Origin: Algoriphagus aquaeductus
GTDB lineage: Bacteria > Bacteroidota > Bacteroidia > Cytophagales > Cyclobacteriaceae
Assembly: GCF_003253485.1 (NCBI RefSeq)
Contig: NZ_QKTX01000003.1
Coordinates: 310,001-374,000 of the forward strand
DNA: 64,000 nt
Reading direction: 5' to 3'
Below, one piece after another: positions 19,734 through 28,626 of the stretch. Below the pieces are notes generated by a model. It had not been told where the DNA came from. It searched no databases and was given only the letters and a program-made list of their open reading frames with translations. The position numbers and the translations under genes are program-made. How positions within the stretch are numbered: position 1 is the first letter of the stretch; each line of letters opens with the position of its first letter.

Positions 19734-21023
19734 ATGTCCCGACGCGTACTCATTATCACCTATTATTGGCCCCCGAGTGGAGGCTCGGGTGTGCAGCGTT
19801 GGTTAAAATTTGCCAAGTATTTGCCCGAATCCGGATGGGAACCGGTGATTTTTACGCCCGAAAACCCTGATTTTGACCTTCGGGATGAAAGTCTGGAAAA
19901 AGAGGTGCCCAAGCAGCTGGAAGTAATCAAATTCCCGATTTGGGAGCCCTTCCAACTTTTTTCCATGGTGAAAGGGAAGACCAAAACTCACCCCGGACGT
20001 CTTTTGGAGCAAAAGGAAAAAGGATTTTTGGAAAAAGCAGCCATCTGGGCCAGAGCCAATCTGCTGGTGCCGGATCCGAGGGTATTTTGGGTTAAACCTT
20101 CGGTGAAGTTTTTGACAGATTTGGCAAAAAGTGGGCAGTTTCAAGCTGTCATTACCACGGGTCCGCCGCATAGCATGCATTTGATCGGGCGAGAACTGAA
20201 GCGTAAAACCGGATTGCCGTGGATCGCTGATTTCCGAGATCCTTGGTCTGCTTGGGAGTTTTTGGATACCCTTCCCATGACTTCTTTTGTCCGAAAAAAA
20301 CATCAGCAACTGGAAGCAACCGTTCTTCGGGAGGCGAACGCAGTTTTGACGATTTCTCCGACTTTTCAAAGGGACTTGGTGAAGCTTTCCCATCGCAGAA
20401 TTTACCTGCTTACCAATGGTTACGATCCCGCTGATGTCCCTGCTGGTTTTTCACCAAAGGAAAAAGTAGAAGGAAAATTACACTTGGTTTATTCGGGAGT
20501 TATAGATGCAATTCGAAACCCGATCCCGTTGATGAAAGCCTTGAAGTCCGAGTTTCAACATGGCATCGAAGAAGTAAAATGGACTTTCGTGGGCAAAGTC
20601 AGTGAACAGGTTCAGACTTATGTCAAGGAGGATGCCTGGCTAAGCGAGCGAATTCACTTTGCCGGCTATGTTTCACATTCGGAGGTTTTTGGGTTTTATG
20701 CCAAAGCCGGTGTGTTGGTTTTGATCCTGACCGATACCAAAAATGCACAGGGGAATATTCCGGGGAAGCTGTTTGAATACTTGGCCACCGGAATTCCGGT
20801 TTTGGCTTTGGGCGATCCTGAAGGAGACTCTGCCAAAATCCTGAAAGATGCAGGTGCCGGGCAAGTGATTGCTCATACCGATGCTGCCTCCATCAAAGCC
20901 CAACTTAGGACCTTGATGGATTCTTCTTTGAAAAAAGTTGATCCAAAAGATCTCGAAAAATACTCCCGTCAACACCTGAGTCATCAACTTGCCCGAATCC
21001 TCGATGAAAATACCCTTTCTTGA
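19734..21023 (+). CDS. Glycosyltransferase family 4-like protein
   Basis: 429 residues, GT-B fold layout. The N-terminal acceptor domain opens with VLIITYYWPPSGGSGVQRW, a common start for Bacteroidota GT4-like enzymes with the glycine-rich loop, and contains WIADFRDPWS near 164-173. The C-terminal donor domain has HLVYSGVIDAIRNPIPLM and ends with GNIPGKLFEYLATGIPVLAL, which holds the expected nucleotide-sugar-binding glutamate. Donor and acceptor sugars cannot be told. It overlaps the following aminotransferase gene by 20 nt, so the two are coupled and may act on the same glycan. Confidence 0.88.
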   Translation: MSRRVLIITYYWPPSGGSGVQRWLKFAKYLPESGWEPVIFTPENPDFDLRDESLEKEVPKQLEVIKFPIWEPFQLFSMVKGKTKTHPGRLLEQKEKGFLEKAAIWARANLLVPDPRVFWVKPSVKFLTDLAKSGQFQAVITTGPPHSMHLIGRELKRKTGLPWIADFRDPWSAWEFLDTLPMTSFVRKKHQQLEATVLREANAVLTISPTFQRDLVKLSHRRIYLLTNGYDPADVPAGFSPKEKVEGKLHLVYSGVIDAIRNPIPLMKALKSEFQHGIEEVKWTFVGKVSEQVQTYVKEDAWLSERIHFAGYVSHSEVFGFYAKAGVLVLILTDTKNAQGNIPGKLFEYLATGIPVLALGDPEGDSAKILKDAGAGQVIAHTDAASIKAQLRTLMDSSLKKVDPKDLEKYSRQHLSHQLARILDENTLS

Positions 21024-22092
21024 TCTCCGTCGAATGGAAGAAAGCCTGAAATCAAGGCTGAAATCACGGTTTTCGGAAGTGTTGGAGGCCGGTATTTTTT
21101 CCGGGGGAAAGGAAGTAGAAACCTTGGAAGGAGCCATTTCCGATTTTCTTCAATCCAACTATTCCATCGCCTGTACCAATGGAACCGATGCACTTGAGCT
21201 GGCTTTGCGGGCTTTGGGAATCGGCCCCGGCGATGAAGTGATCGTCCCGGCGATGACTTGGGTAAGTACGGCAGAGGCGGTGGTGCTGGTAGGGGCTAAG
21301 CCCGTTTTTTGGGATACCGATCAGTACGGACTGTTAAGAACGGATTGGGAAAAGGCTGTCACACCCAAAACCAAAGCGGTGATTCCGGTGCACCTCTATG
21401 GGAAAATGGTGGACATGAATTCGCTGATGGCAAAAGCCAAACAGCATCACCTATTCTTGATCGAAGATGCAGCCCAGGCTTTTGGAGCTTTTAAGGATGA
21501 AAAAGCTGCCGGAACTTGGGGGGACGTGGGATGCCTGAGCTTTTACCCGACCAAAAACCTTGGTTCATTAGGCGAGGCAGGCATGTGCTTAGCTCAAGAT
21601 GCTCAGATTTCAGTAAAAATCAGACTCCTTCTTAACCATGGTCAGCCTATTCGAGATCAGCATGAGTTGGTCGGAAGAAACAGTCGGATTGATACCGTTC
21701 AGGCTGCTTTTTTGAATGTGATGCTGGAAGATTTTGAGCAAAATCAATCCAGACGCAAAGCGATTGCCATGTCCTATTTGGAGGCTTTTCAAAATATCTC
21801 TGAAATGATTTTGCCAGAGGGTATTTTGGCAAAAGATCACAATGCTCATTTGTTTGTGATTCAGACGAGGCAGAGAGATAAACTGAAAAAGTTTTTGGCT
21901 GAAAAAGGAATCGGAACAGCCATTCATTACCCGACTATTTTGCCGGATATGAAGCCTTATTTGTCAGTAGGTGATTTTCCAAATGCCAGAAATCTAGCCA
22001 ATCAGGGGCTTTCTTTGCCGCTGAATCCGTATTTGAGGGAGGAGGAAGTCGGTGAGATCATCAAAATGGTTCATAGTTTTTTCAAGGCTTAG
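21004..22092 (+). CDS. DegT/DnrJ/EryC1/StrS family PLP-dependent sugar aminotransferase
   Basis: 362 residues from the ATG at 21004 (a TTG at 20989 would add five residues; the ATG gives the usual MKIPFLDL start). These enzymes transfer an amino group to a keto-sugar nucleotide. The PLP lysine K184 is in SFYPTKNLGSLGEAG and the conserved acidic residue D155 is in LIEDAAQAFGA. TNGTDALELALRALGIGPGD is the cofactor phosphate loop region. Overlap with the glycosyltransferase points to a small glycan-modification operon. Confidence 0.9.
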   Translation: MKIPFLDLRRMEESLKSRLKSRFSEVLEAGIFSGGKEVETLEGAISDFLQSNYSIACTNGTDALELALRALGIGPGDEVIVPAMTWVSTAEAVVLVGAKPVFWDTDQYGLLRTDWEKAVTPKTKAVIPVHLYGKMVDMNSLMAKAKQHHLFLIEDAAQAFGAFKDEKAAGTWGDVGCLSFYPTKNLGSLGEAGMCLAQDAQISVKIRLLLNHGQPIRDQHELVGRNSRIDTVQAAFLNVMLEDFEQNQSRRKAIAMSYLEAFQNISEMILPEGILAKDHNAHLFVIQTRQRDKLKKFLAEKGIGTAIHYPTILPDMKPYLSVGDFPNARNLANQGLSLPLNPYLREEEVGEIIKMVHSFFKA

Positions 22093-22136
22093 GATATTTT
22101 ACCCTATCCTTTCTGATATTTTTTCTATTTTCCTTC

Positions 22137-23270
22137 ATGACTTTCACCCAAGAGCCACTCTTCATTGCCGGAACCCTCTGTATTGCTGTATTTTTTGCCA
22201 ATTGGCTGATGCGCTTTCCTTGGGGAAAAACGGTAGGAACACCGATTTGGGTGATTTTGATCTGTGCTTTGCTGTCCAACTTGGGAGTGATTCCGAGCGC
22301 CATGGAGGGAAGTCCGGTGTACGATGGGGTATTTCTGTATCTCGCGCCCTTGGGAATTTTTATTGCCTTGCTGGAGGTGGATCTGAAAAGTGTGAAAAAG
22401 GCCGGTTTGCCACTTCTCTTGATGTTCTTGTTGGGTTCTTTGGCAACGGTAATCGGAGTACTGGTTTCGTGGTTTTTGGTTAATCCGGCTGTTCAGATCG
22501 GTGATCTGGCACCCGCTGTAGCGGGGATGTTTACCGGAACCTACATTGGGGGATCAATCAATTTCAATGCGATTGCCTTGCACTATGAGGTCAATCAAAG
22601 TGGGAATCTGTATGCTGCCGCCACGGTGGTCGATAATCTGATCGGTACGCCTTGGATTATTGCGACCCTGATTTTGCCCAAATATTTGCAAAAGCTCTTC
22701 CCACGGAAAAAACTTGCTTCGGCTTATTCCGGAGAAAAGTCACAGGGCATCGAATACGTCTCGATTTCTTCTTTGGCTTCGCTTTTGGCATTGGGCCTCT
22801 TGGGAATTACGGTAAGCAAAGTCTTGGTGGGCTGGTTTCCTCAGGTGCCAGAAATCATCTTTCTCACCACCATGGCCTTGATTCTTGCCCAGTTTCCTGC
22901 TGTGCAGCAATTGTACGGAAAGCATACGATCGGATTCTTTATGATTTTGATCTTTCTGGCGGTAATTGGGACGCTTTGTGATTTTGGGGCATTGGCCCAG
23001 ACGGGAGAGTTGGCGGGTACATTGATGCTGTTTGTGGGACTATTGGTCCTGATTCATGGGCTGGTGATTTTCGGAGTAGGGGCAATGCTGAAGATGGATT
23101 GGGATGTGATTGCGGTAGCCTCTCAGGCCAATGTGGGTGGAAATACGACAGCAATTGCAGCTGCTGAAAGTCTAAACCGGCCTGATTTATTGATTCCCGG
23201 TGTGCTGGTGGGAAGTTTGGGAAATGCGCTGGGAACGTATGTGGGGTTTGTGATATCAGGAATTCTTTGA
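22137..23270 (+). CDS. DUF819 family membrane protein
   Basis: 377 residues with about ten membrane segments. Family-typical motifs are MFTGTYIGGSINFNAIA (about 130-146) and the late SQANVGGNTTAIAAAES with GVLVGSLGNALGTYVG near the C-terminus. DUF819 proteins resemble secondary transporters of unknown substrate. The gene starts 44 nt after the aminotransferase and could be on the same transcript. The following transporter at 23423 is unrelated. Confidence 0.85.
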   Translation: MTFTQEPLFIAGTLCIAVFFANWLMRFPWGKTVGTPIWVILICALLSNLGVIPSAMEGSPVYDGVFLYLAPLGIFIALLEVDLKSVKKAGLPLLLMFLLGSLATVIGVLVSWFLVNPAVQIGDLAPAVAGMFTGTYIGGSINFNAIALHYEVNQSGNLYAAATVVDNLIGTPWIIATLILPKYLQKLFPRKKLASAYSGEKSQGIEYVSISSLASLLALGLLGITVSKVLVGWFPQVPEIIFLTTMALILAQFPAVQQLYGKHTIGFFMILIFLAVIGTLCDFGALAQTGELAGTLMLFVGLLVLIHGLVIFGVGAMLKMDWDVIAVASQANVGGNTTAIAAAESLNRPDLLIPGVLVGSLGNALGTYVGFVISGIL

Positions 23271-23295
23271 TTATCTGGGATCAGGTGTCTAGTAT

Positions 23296-23311
23296 CAAGA
23301 CCTAAGACACA
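23296..23311 (+). repeat. Dispersed intergenic 16-mer, copy 1
   Basis: CAAGACCTAAGACACA occurs here between two transporter genes and, as an exact reverse complement, at 51926-51941 between hisH and hisA. The surrounding spacer is otherwise unremarkable. Confidence 0.6.
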
Positions 23312-23422
23312 GGAATTATCAATTTCCAATGAGCAATGCTCAATTCTCAAGGGAGATGGAAGTTCAGTTTATAATAACCAATAAGATACATAATAACCAA
23401 TTCCACCCTAACCCAAAACACC

Positions 23423-24289
23423 ATGGAATCCAGCGTTCTTACCGAGTTATTTCTGCCTTTGGCATTGGCCGTGATCATGTTTGGCATGGGGCTTAGCCTC
23501 ACTCCGGAAGATTTCAAGCGGATATTGATCTACCCCAAAGCTGTTTCTTTAGGCTTGTTTAATCAGATCATTTTACTTCCGGCGGTTGCTTTTTTGATCG
23601 CCATTGTGCTTCAGCTTCCCCCTGAACTGGCTGTAGGTTTGATGATTTTAGCGGCTTGTCCCGGTGGGGCCACTTCCAATTTGATTACTCATTTGGCAAA
23701 AGGAGATTCTGCTCTTTCGATCACCTTGACGGCCTTTTCTTCCTTGATTACCGTGGTGACGATTCCGTTTATCGTCAATTTTTCTATCGGCTATTTTATC
23801 CCGGGAGGAGAAGAGTTAAAGTTGGAGATTTTGGGGACTGTGGTGGCCGTTTTGGCGATTACGATCATTCCTGTGGCGATTGGAATGTTGGTATTGAAAA
23901 AAGCCCCCGAACTGGCCAAGCGATGGGATGCTCCCTTTCGGAAGATCTCGGCGATATTTTTCGTGATTATCATTATCGCGGCCGTTGTAAAAGAAAAGGA
24001 TAACCTTTTACAGTTTTTCGTGGAAGCAGGTCCGGCGTCCTTGGCGCTTAACTTAGCTACATTGGGTTTGGGCTATGGCATTGCGAAAATAGCGGGATTG
24101 AATTTCCGACAAAGCCTCACCATAGCCATAGAGTCCGGAATCCAAAACGGAACTTTGGGAATCACCATTGCTGCTACCCTCATCGTCAATTCGGTCATGA
24201 CCATTCCTTCGGCTATTTACAGCCTGATCATGTTTGGAACTGCTGCTGCGGTCATAATGTGGGGGAATAAAAGAGTTCCAAGTTCTTGA
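23423..24289 (+). CDS. Bile acid:sodium symporter (BASS) family transporter
   Basis: 288 residues with about nine membrane segments. BASS-family motifs are visible: FGMGLSLTPEDFKR (20-33) and LAACPGGATSNLITHLAKGD (75-94, family crossover motif), and ESGIQNGTLGITIA near 238-251. Family members couple sodium import to uptake of bile acids, pantoate, pyruvate or similar organic acids; the substrate here is unknown. It has its own 150-nt upstream spacer. Confidence 0.88.
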   Translation: MESSVLTELFLPLALAVIMFGMGLSLTPEDFKRILIYPKAVSLGLFNQIILLPAVAFLIAIVLQLPPELAVGLMILAACPGGATSNLITHLAKGDSALSITLTAFSSLITVVTIPFIVNFSIGYFIPGGEELKLEILGTVVAVLAITIIPVAIGMLVLKKAPELAKRWDAPFRKISAIFFVIIIIAAVVKEKDNLLQFFVEAGPASLALNLATLGLGYGIAKIAGLNFRQSLTIAIESGIQNGTLGITIAATLIVNSVMTIPSAIYSLIMFGTAAAVIMWGNKRVPSS

Positions 24290-24341
24290 AGTTGGATTGG
24301 TTCAGGTGAGAGGAGGCACTCAACGGGGCGAAGAGCTAAGC

Positions 24342-25040
24342 TCAGGCTTCGTATATCGACTTCAATCGCTGGGTTTCGGCTGCAGCTTCTTGGATGATTT
24401 TTGGTAAAAGGAATATGGATATCCAGCCGATAAGCATGGAAATGATCGCTAGCCAGGCAAAGACTCCCTGAAAAGTAAATTCCATAGCTATTTCGGGACT
24501 GGTTAAGTATTTTGATCCTTGAAGGGCAAACTGCATGATCAAATGCATCCCTCCTGTAAAGCTCAGCGCATGTTTGAATGTGGCGTAATGTCTGAAGCCC
24601 TTGCCCACTCGATGGTAATAAAACACCAAAAAGACCACGCTGACGAATAAGGCAATCACACCCCAACCCGGTGCAGTCAATCGCTCTCCAAATAGGGTGA
24701 AGTTTTGGCTGATGAAGTGAAAAGTCCATCCCAAAAGTAATAGATAAACGACACGATAAGAAGTCAAGAAGCTTCTCAAACTCGCCCAATAGCGGTTCCA
24801 AAACTTCTTCCGGATGCTTTCCCGATAGGAATCCGCCAAGTCAGCAAAGCCAAAAATTCCAAATTCCGAATGCGCTTTTCGAAAGGCTTCATCCAGAGTC
24901 AACTTGGGGTTTTCGGCCATCAGTACTTCGATTCGACAGGCCACATGATCGAGAATCTCATACTGCACATCAATCTCTTCATAACCTTTGGAGGAAATGA
25001 GTTTCTTCAGGGTTGCGATTTGGTCGGGGGAGAGGTTCAT
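24342..25040 (-). CDS. PadR-operon membrane protein with N-terminal sensor-like helical region
   Basis: 232 residues. The first 75 residues are soluble and helical (SSKGYEEIDVQYEILDHVAC), followed by four membrane segments (YLLLLGWTFHFI, GVIALFVSVVFLVFYY, LSFTGGMHLIMQFAL, WLAIISMLIGWISIFLLP). The arrangement resembles proteins with a HAAS-like domain that are encoded beside PadR regulators; that is inference. Its start overlaps the upstream gene stop as ATGA. It is distantly similar in layout to the protein at 25037-25732, so the two may work as a pair. Confidence 0.65.
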   Translation of the reverse strand: MNLSPDQIATLKKLISSKGYEEIDVQYEILDHVACRIEVLMAENPKLTLDEAFRKAHSEFGIFGFADLADSYRESIRKKFWNRYWASLRSFLTSYRVVYLLLLGWTFHFISQNFTLFGERLTAPGWGVIALFVSVVFLVFYYHRVGKGFRHYATFKHALSFTGGMHLIMQFALQGSKYLTSPEIAMEFTFQGVFAWLAIISMLIGWISIFLLPKIIQEAAAETQRLKSIYEA

Positions 25041-25732
25041 GATAGCGCAGTTTTGGATTTGATTTTCCAGACTTCGTAGGCGGAAAAGGAAATGATGGAA
25101 ATCAGAAAAGCGATAAATGCAAAAAACAGCAGAATCAGATTGGGGCTAATTCCAAAATCAACTGATTCAAAAGCTTTTGGACCATAGATAATAATATTTG
25201 GCAGGGCCAGTATAGTTCCAATGGCTGCACTCAAACTGTTTGATTCCGCATAATTCAAATCGAATCTTCTTGAGTCGAGATTAAAGGTTTTTCTAAGCAG
25301 CTTATACTTCTTCCTAGAAGAGTAGAAGAGCGAAAAGTTGAAAACATGAAACAGGATAATCGCAGGGATAATTGTAGAAAAAGCAAATACTTTTGGAGTA
25401 ATCCACAAGCTAAGGCCATACAGAACTCCAAAAAATAGAATGGTGGAAATGATCTTTGGCCAAGAAAAATAGCCTTTGATCAGTTTCCAATGCAGGGCTT
25501 TGAGGGATCTATCACTGGTTTTGATGAATTCATCCTGCAATCTGAGACAATAGAGATTGGTCCATTTGGAATCTAGATTTGCCAATTCACTTTTAAACTC
25601 CTCTTCCGGAAATCCCTCCAAATGACTGATGTAGTGGTCATACACCTCCGCTAAGATCTCAATTACCGAGATTTCTTTGGCTTTGATGGCAGTCTGCACC
25701 AGCTTTAGTTCTTGTTCGGACAGTTTTCTCAT
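25037..25732 (-). CDS. PadR-operon membrane protein, second copy
   Basis: 231 residues from the ATG at 25732 (a TTG three bases earlier is possible). Same plan as its downstream neighbour: about 100 soluble N-terminal residues (VIEILAEVYDHYISHLEG) and then membrane segments such as IISTILFFGVLYGLSLWI, STIIPAIILFHVFNFSLFY and LILLFFAFIAFLISIISF. The start codon shares one base with the stop of the toxin-like gene (TGATG) and its stop overlaps the next start, so translation is coupled along the operon. Function unknown. Confidence 0.65.
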   Translation of the reverse strand: MRKLSEQELKLVQTAIKAKEISVIEILAEVYDHYISHLEGFPEEEFKSELANLDSKWTNLYCLRLQDEFIKTSDRSLKALHWKLIKGYFSWPKIISTILFFGVLYGLSLWITPKVFAFSTIIPAIILFHVFNFSLFYSSRKKYKLLRKTFNLDSRRFDLNYAESNSLSAAIGTILALPNIIIYGPKAFESVDFGISPNLILLFFAFIAFLISIISFSAYEVWKIKSKTALS

Positions 25733-26079
25733 CAATTAAAAGTTAATATTTCATCAGGAGTAAGAATGATCATAGAGGCTGTTTCAAATAGCTCTTTAAT
25801 TTTTGGCAGGTTCTTTCTGAAATAAGATCTTAATTCTCTGATTTTCATATTACCCAGTTTTACTAGAATCAGTTTTCTAGGCTTTCTCCCCTGGAGGAAA
25901 GAGTGGTAAAAGTCAAAGTCCTTGGTGATTAGAATTGCTTCATGATTATGGGTAAACTCGATGATTTCTGAGTCTTTGGATGCATTTCCTTTAGGCAAGG
26001 ATTGGGTAGTGAAGACCTCAAATTCCTCAAGTTCTTCAGCCAATGAAGGAGGAATGTTTGCATCCAAAAGAAACTTCAT
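25732..26079 (-). CDS. DUF5615 PIN-like protein, probable toxin of a DUF433/DUF5615 pair
   Basis: 115 residues. It opens MKFLLDANIPPSLAEELEE, the hallmark of DUF5615 PIN-like proteins, and continues with ILITKDFDFYHSF; the early D6 and the later acidic residues are those expected of a PIN-type nuclease fold. Partnered with a DUF433 protein whose stop overlaps its start (ATGA), it matches predicted type II toxin-antitoxin systems. It lies inside an operon that begins with padR and ends with two membrane-protein genes. Confidence 0.82.
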   Translation of the reverse strand: MKFLLDANIPPSLAEELEEFEVFTTQSLPKGNASKDSEIIEFTHNHEAILITKDFDFYHSFLQGRKPRKLILVKLGNMKIRELRSYFRKNLPKIKELFETASMIILTPDEILTFN

Positions 26080-26309
26080 GCCGCGGGGATTTTAAACTCC
26101 TGATGATTGATCGCCTTGGAGGCATAAGCCAAACAAGCCAAAATATCTTCTTTGGTCAATTCTTTGAACTCTTTCAAGATTTCATCAACGCTATCCCCGC
26201 CAGCCAAATATTCCAGAATTGAACTCACCAGTATTCTTGTTCCTCGAATGGCAGGTTTGCCATGAACGATTTCTGGGTCTAGCGTAATTCTTTTTAGTAA
26301 ATTTTCCAT
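26076..26309 (-). CDS. DUF433 protein, probable antitoxin
   Basis: 77 residues. The sequence ITLDPEIVHGKPAIRGTRI followed by VSSILEYLAGGDSVDEIL is the standard DUF433 signature, a winged helix-turn-helix type antitoxin commonly encoded with a DUF5615 PIN-like toxin. It is 11 nt downstream of padR and overlaps the DUF5615 gene. It may autoregulate, but the local promoter appears to be that of padR. Confidence 0.85.
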   Translation of the reverse strand: MENLLKRITLDPEIVHGKPAIRGTRILVSSILEYLAGGDSVDEILKEFKELTKEDILACLAYASKAINHQEFKIPAA

Positions 26310-26320
26310 GATTCAAAATT

Positions 26321-26668
26321 TTAAAGTGAAAACTCCGGCTTCAATCCCGGATTGATGATGCGCTGCATGCTTTCTACAAATGACTGAAGCTCGGCCAACT
26401 TGGAACTCACTTCCTTTTGCCCATCCTTGGTCAGGCTGTAATATTTCCTCACGCGATTGTCTACTTGCTGGATTTCGGTGGTCAGCAGTCCTTCGGCTTC
26501 CAGTTTGTGCAGGGCAGGGTAGAGGGCACCCTCGGTGATTTTGATCTCGCCGGCGGTGAGTTCTTTCACTTTTTGGGTGATTTCGTAGCCGTACATCTTT
26601 TCATTTTCCTCGAGTAGCTTGAGGATGATGGTCTGAAGGCTTCCTTTGATCAGCGCGTTGCTTGACAT
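26321..26668 (-). CDS. PadR family transcriptional regulator
   Basis: 115 residues, the short PadR type: winged helix with LIKGSLQTIILKLLEENEKMYGYEI, then EGALYPALHKLEAEGLL, the recognition helix and wing. PadR regulators are dimeric repressors, often controlling adjacent membrane proteins or transporters. It heads the minus-strand operon that includes the TA pair and two membrane proteins. A palindrome in its own promoter region (26699-26716) is a good candidate operator. Confidence 0.9.
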   Translation of the reverse strand: MSSNALIKGSLQTIILKLLEENEKMYGYEITQKVKELTAGEIKITEGALYPALHKLEAEGLLTTEIQQVDNRVRKYYSLTKDGQKEVSSKLAELQSFVESMQRIINPGLKPEFSL

Positions 26669-26698
26669 GGTGTTAAGTTTGAATTCGAATATATTAAA

Positions 26699-26716
26699 TT
26701 CTTATATACATAAGAA
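26699..26716. promoter_or_regulatory. Candidate PadR operator
   Basis: Perfect seven-base arms TTCTTAT/ATAAGAA with a four-base centre lie 31 nt upstream of the padR start. On the minus strand they fall between TTTC and TATATTCG (20-nt spacing), which resemble the -33 and -7 promoter elements; binding there would block padR transcription. Confidence 0.55.
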
Positions 26717-26760
26717 ACTGAGGTATATTTTTTTCTTGGATTTTCATTTCAAATTGCGGC

Positions 26761-27363
26761 ATGATCAAAAGTGGGTATTTACTGAGTTTTCTGCTGATTT
26801 GCTTGGTGGGTAAGGTGTTTTCCCAATCCTATTTCAATGAGTTTGGAAGACGAATCGTAAAAGCTGACTATGAGGATAAAATCCTGAATGGGCCGTATTT
26901 TGGTGTGCCGGGTGATCAGGAAGGGGACATGAAGCTGATTCACCGGATGCCGTCGGGCTTGACGGATGCCAAGCTTTTTTATCAAAAGTTGGGTAGGGAG
27001 GCTGATTTTGCCGCAGGCCGTCCGCTCATTGTGATTTATTATCCCGGAAAAGACGAGTGCAATTCCACGGGCTTGGCAAATGACCCCAAAAACTTGATAA
27101 ATGACCATAAAGCTATCCTTCGATATGCCGAAAAGCATAGAACTTCCGAACCGATCTATGTGTATCATCATCCACACGGGTTGGAAAAGTACCGGGGTAT
27201 CATGACCTGGATTCCTGATCCGGAGGAGGTGTTTAAAGCCAATTTTTTCAAGTATCCTTATCCGTGCAGAAGTTTTGTGGTGATCAGCCCCAAGGGAACT
27301 TACCGAGCCATTTTGGGCGAATTTCCCACTTCTCAAATCGATGTAGCGCTCAAGAAACTCTAG
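26761..27363 (+). CDS. Secreted hypothetical protein with thioredoxin-like features
   Basis: 200 residues with a signal peptide (YLLSFLLICLVGKVFSQS). I do not recognise a family. The middle reads GRPLIVIYYPGKDECNSTG, a strand-plus-turn that resembles a thioredoxin-like beta strand before an active-site loop, but only one cysteine is there; a second cysteine occurs in YPYPCRSFVVISPKGTYR. The repeated His-Pro residues in YVYHHPHGLEKYRG are unusual. It is divergent from padR and only 2 nt ahead of the acetyltransferase gene, so these two are probably cotranscribed. Confidence 0.6.
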   Translation: MIKSGYLLSFLLICLVGKVFSQSYFNEFGRRIVKADYEDKILNGPYFGVPGDQEGDMKLIHRMPSGLTDAKLFYQKLGREADFAAGRPLIVIYYPGKDECNSTGLANDPKNLINDHKAILRYAEKHRTSEPIYVYHHPHGLEKYRGIMTWIPDPEEVFKANFFKYPYPCRSFVVISPKGTYRAILGEFPTSQIDVALKKL

Positions 27364-27365
27364 CG

Positions 27366-27896
27366 ATGGAAAGTCAAAGTACAGAACCCATTATCCGAAA
27401 AGCCACCCAAATCGACCTCGGGGATCTACTCCACATGGCCAGAACCGCCTTTTTGCAGGCTTTTACCTCAGGGAACAAACCCGAAAATGTAGCGGCTTAC
27501 CTTGGGGAGGCTTTTACCTTGAAGCAGTTTGAAAAAGAACTGGACAATCCTGCATCCACCTTTTTTGTGGCCGAACTCGAGGGAGAAATCATCGCCTACA
27601 CCAAAGTCAATCTGGTGCCTGCACAGACGGACTTACATGATCCGGATAGCCTTGAAATTGCCCGATTGTATGTCTTGGAACATCATTTGGGAAGTGGTTT
27701 GGGGAAAAAACTATTGGAAACGGCAATAGCTTTTGCGAAGCAGCATCAGAAAAAATATCTCTGGCTGGGCGTATGGGAGCATAATACCCGAGCCATCCGA
27801 TTTTATGAAAAAAATGGCCTCCGAATCTTCGGAAGCCATCCTTTTCCATTTGGAGATGAAGTCCAGACAGATTATTTGATGCGGATTGATTTTTAA
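27366..27896 (+). CDS. GNAT family N-acetyltransferase
   Basis: 176 residues from the ATG at 27366. The GNAT core is clear: a strand with FVAELEGEIIAYTKVNL, then EIARLYVLEHHLGSGLGKKL with the acetyl-CoA pyrophosphate loop (HLGSGLGKK, Q/RxxGxG/A type), and the C-terminal WLGVWEHNTRAIRFYEKNG. Such enzymes acetylate small molecules or protein N-termini; the substrate is unknown. It begins 2 nt after the stop of the secreted protein gene. Confidence 0.88.
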   Translation: MESQSTEPIIRKATQIDLGDLLHMARTAFLQAFTSGNKPENVAAYLGEAFTLKQFEKELDNPASTFFVAELEGEIIAYTKVNLVPAQTDLHDPDSLEIARLYVLEHHLGSGLGKKLLETAIAFAKQHQKKYLWLGVWEHNTRAIRFYEKNGLRIFGSHPFPFGDEVQTDYLMRIDF

Positions 27897-27945
27897 GTCC
27901 GATCCATATCAAAACTCGGTGTAGACATTCTTCTTTCAGTTGAGA

Positions 27946-28626
27946 TCAGCCGAGTTGACCTCGTCTAGCCATTCGTTTCATCTTTTTATTGGCATAGATG
28001 GCCACCTCAACTCTTCGGTTTTGAGCTCTCCCGGCTTCGGAGTCATTGCTCGCCACGGGCATCGCTTCTCCATAGCCTACACTGCTGATTCTTGAGGTAG
28101 AGACTCCCAAATTTCCAAGATAGCTTTGTACGGCATAAGCTCTGTCTCTAGAAAGGGACAAATTGTAGCTTTCTTCCCCAACTGAATCAGTGTGGCCTTC
28201 GACCAAAATATTGGTGTCTTCATACTTCTTAAGCGTGGTGGCGAGATTTTCCAGGTTGGATCGAGAAGAAGAGTTTAACGTGGATTGATCAAAACCGAAA
28301 AGCAACTCCGAGTCGAAGGTGATTTTGATGCCTTCTCCGACCCGTTCTACTTTGGCTCCTTTCAGATCCCGGCGGAGTTCTTCTGCCTGTTTGTCCATTT
28401 GTCGGCCTATAATCGCCCCTGCTGTGCCTCCAATGGCCGATCCGATGATGATTCCCGTGGCAGTATTTTTCTTTCCGGCGATCACGCCTCCCAATACACC
28501 ACCAGCCGAGCCGCCGATTGCAGCACCCTTTACTGCGTTACTCGATTTGCAGGAGGGAGCTCCCGCCAAAATTCCCATTAGGCCTAATCCGAGCAAAATT
28601 CTGTTTGTGGTTTTCATAGTTAACAT
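27946..28626 (-). CDS. OmpA-family lipoprotein with glycine-zipper region
   Basis: 226 residues from the ATG at 28626, which has AAGGA six bases upstream; the ATG at 28617 is also possible. A lipobox cysteine lies in GAPSCKSS. The following segment GGVLGGVIAGKKNTATGIII and GTAGAIIGRQMDK is a glycine-zipper membrane-associating stretch. The C-terminal OmpA/Pal domain holds the peptidoglycan-binding motif NILVEGHTDSVGEESYNLSL, LSRDRA, and AGRAQNRRVEV. It likely tethers the outer membrane to peptidoglycan. Its 5' end is divergent from the pyrophosphatase gene. Confidence 0.9.
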   Translation of the reverse strand: MLTMKTTNRILLGLGLMGILAGAPSCKSSNAVKGAAIGGSAGGVLGGVIAGKKNTATGIIIGSAIGGTAGAIIGRQMDKQAEELRRDLKGAKVERVGEGIKITFDSELLFGFDQSTLNSSSRSNLENLATTLKKYEDTNILVEGHTDSVGEESYNLSLSRDRAYAVQSYLGNLGVSTSRISSVGYGEAMPVASNDSEAGRAQNRRVEVAIYANKKMKRMARRGQLG

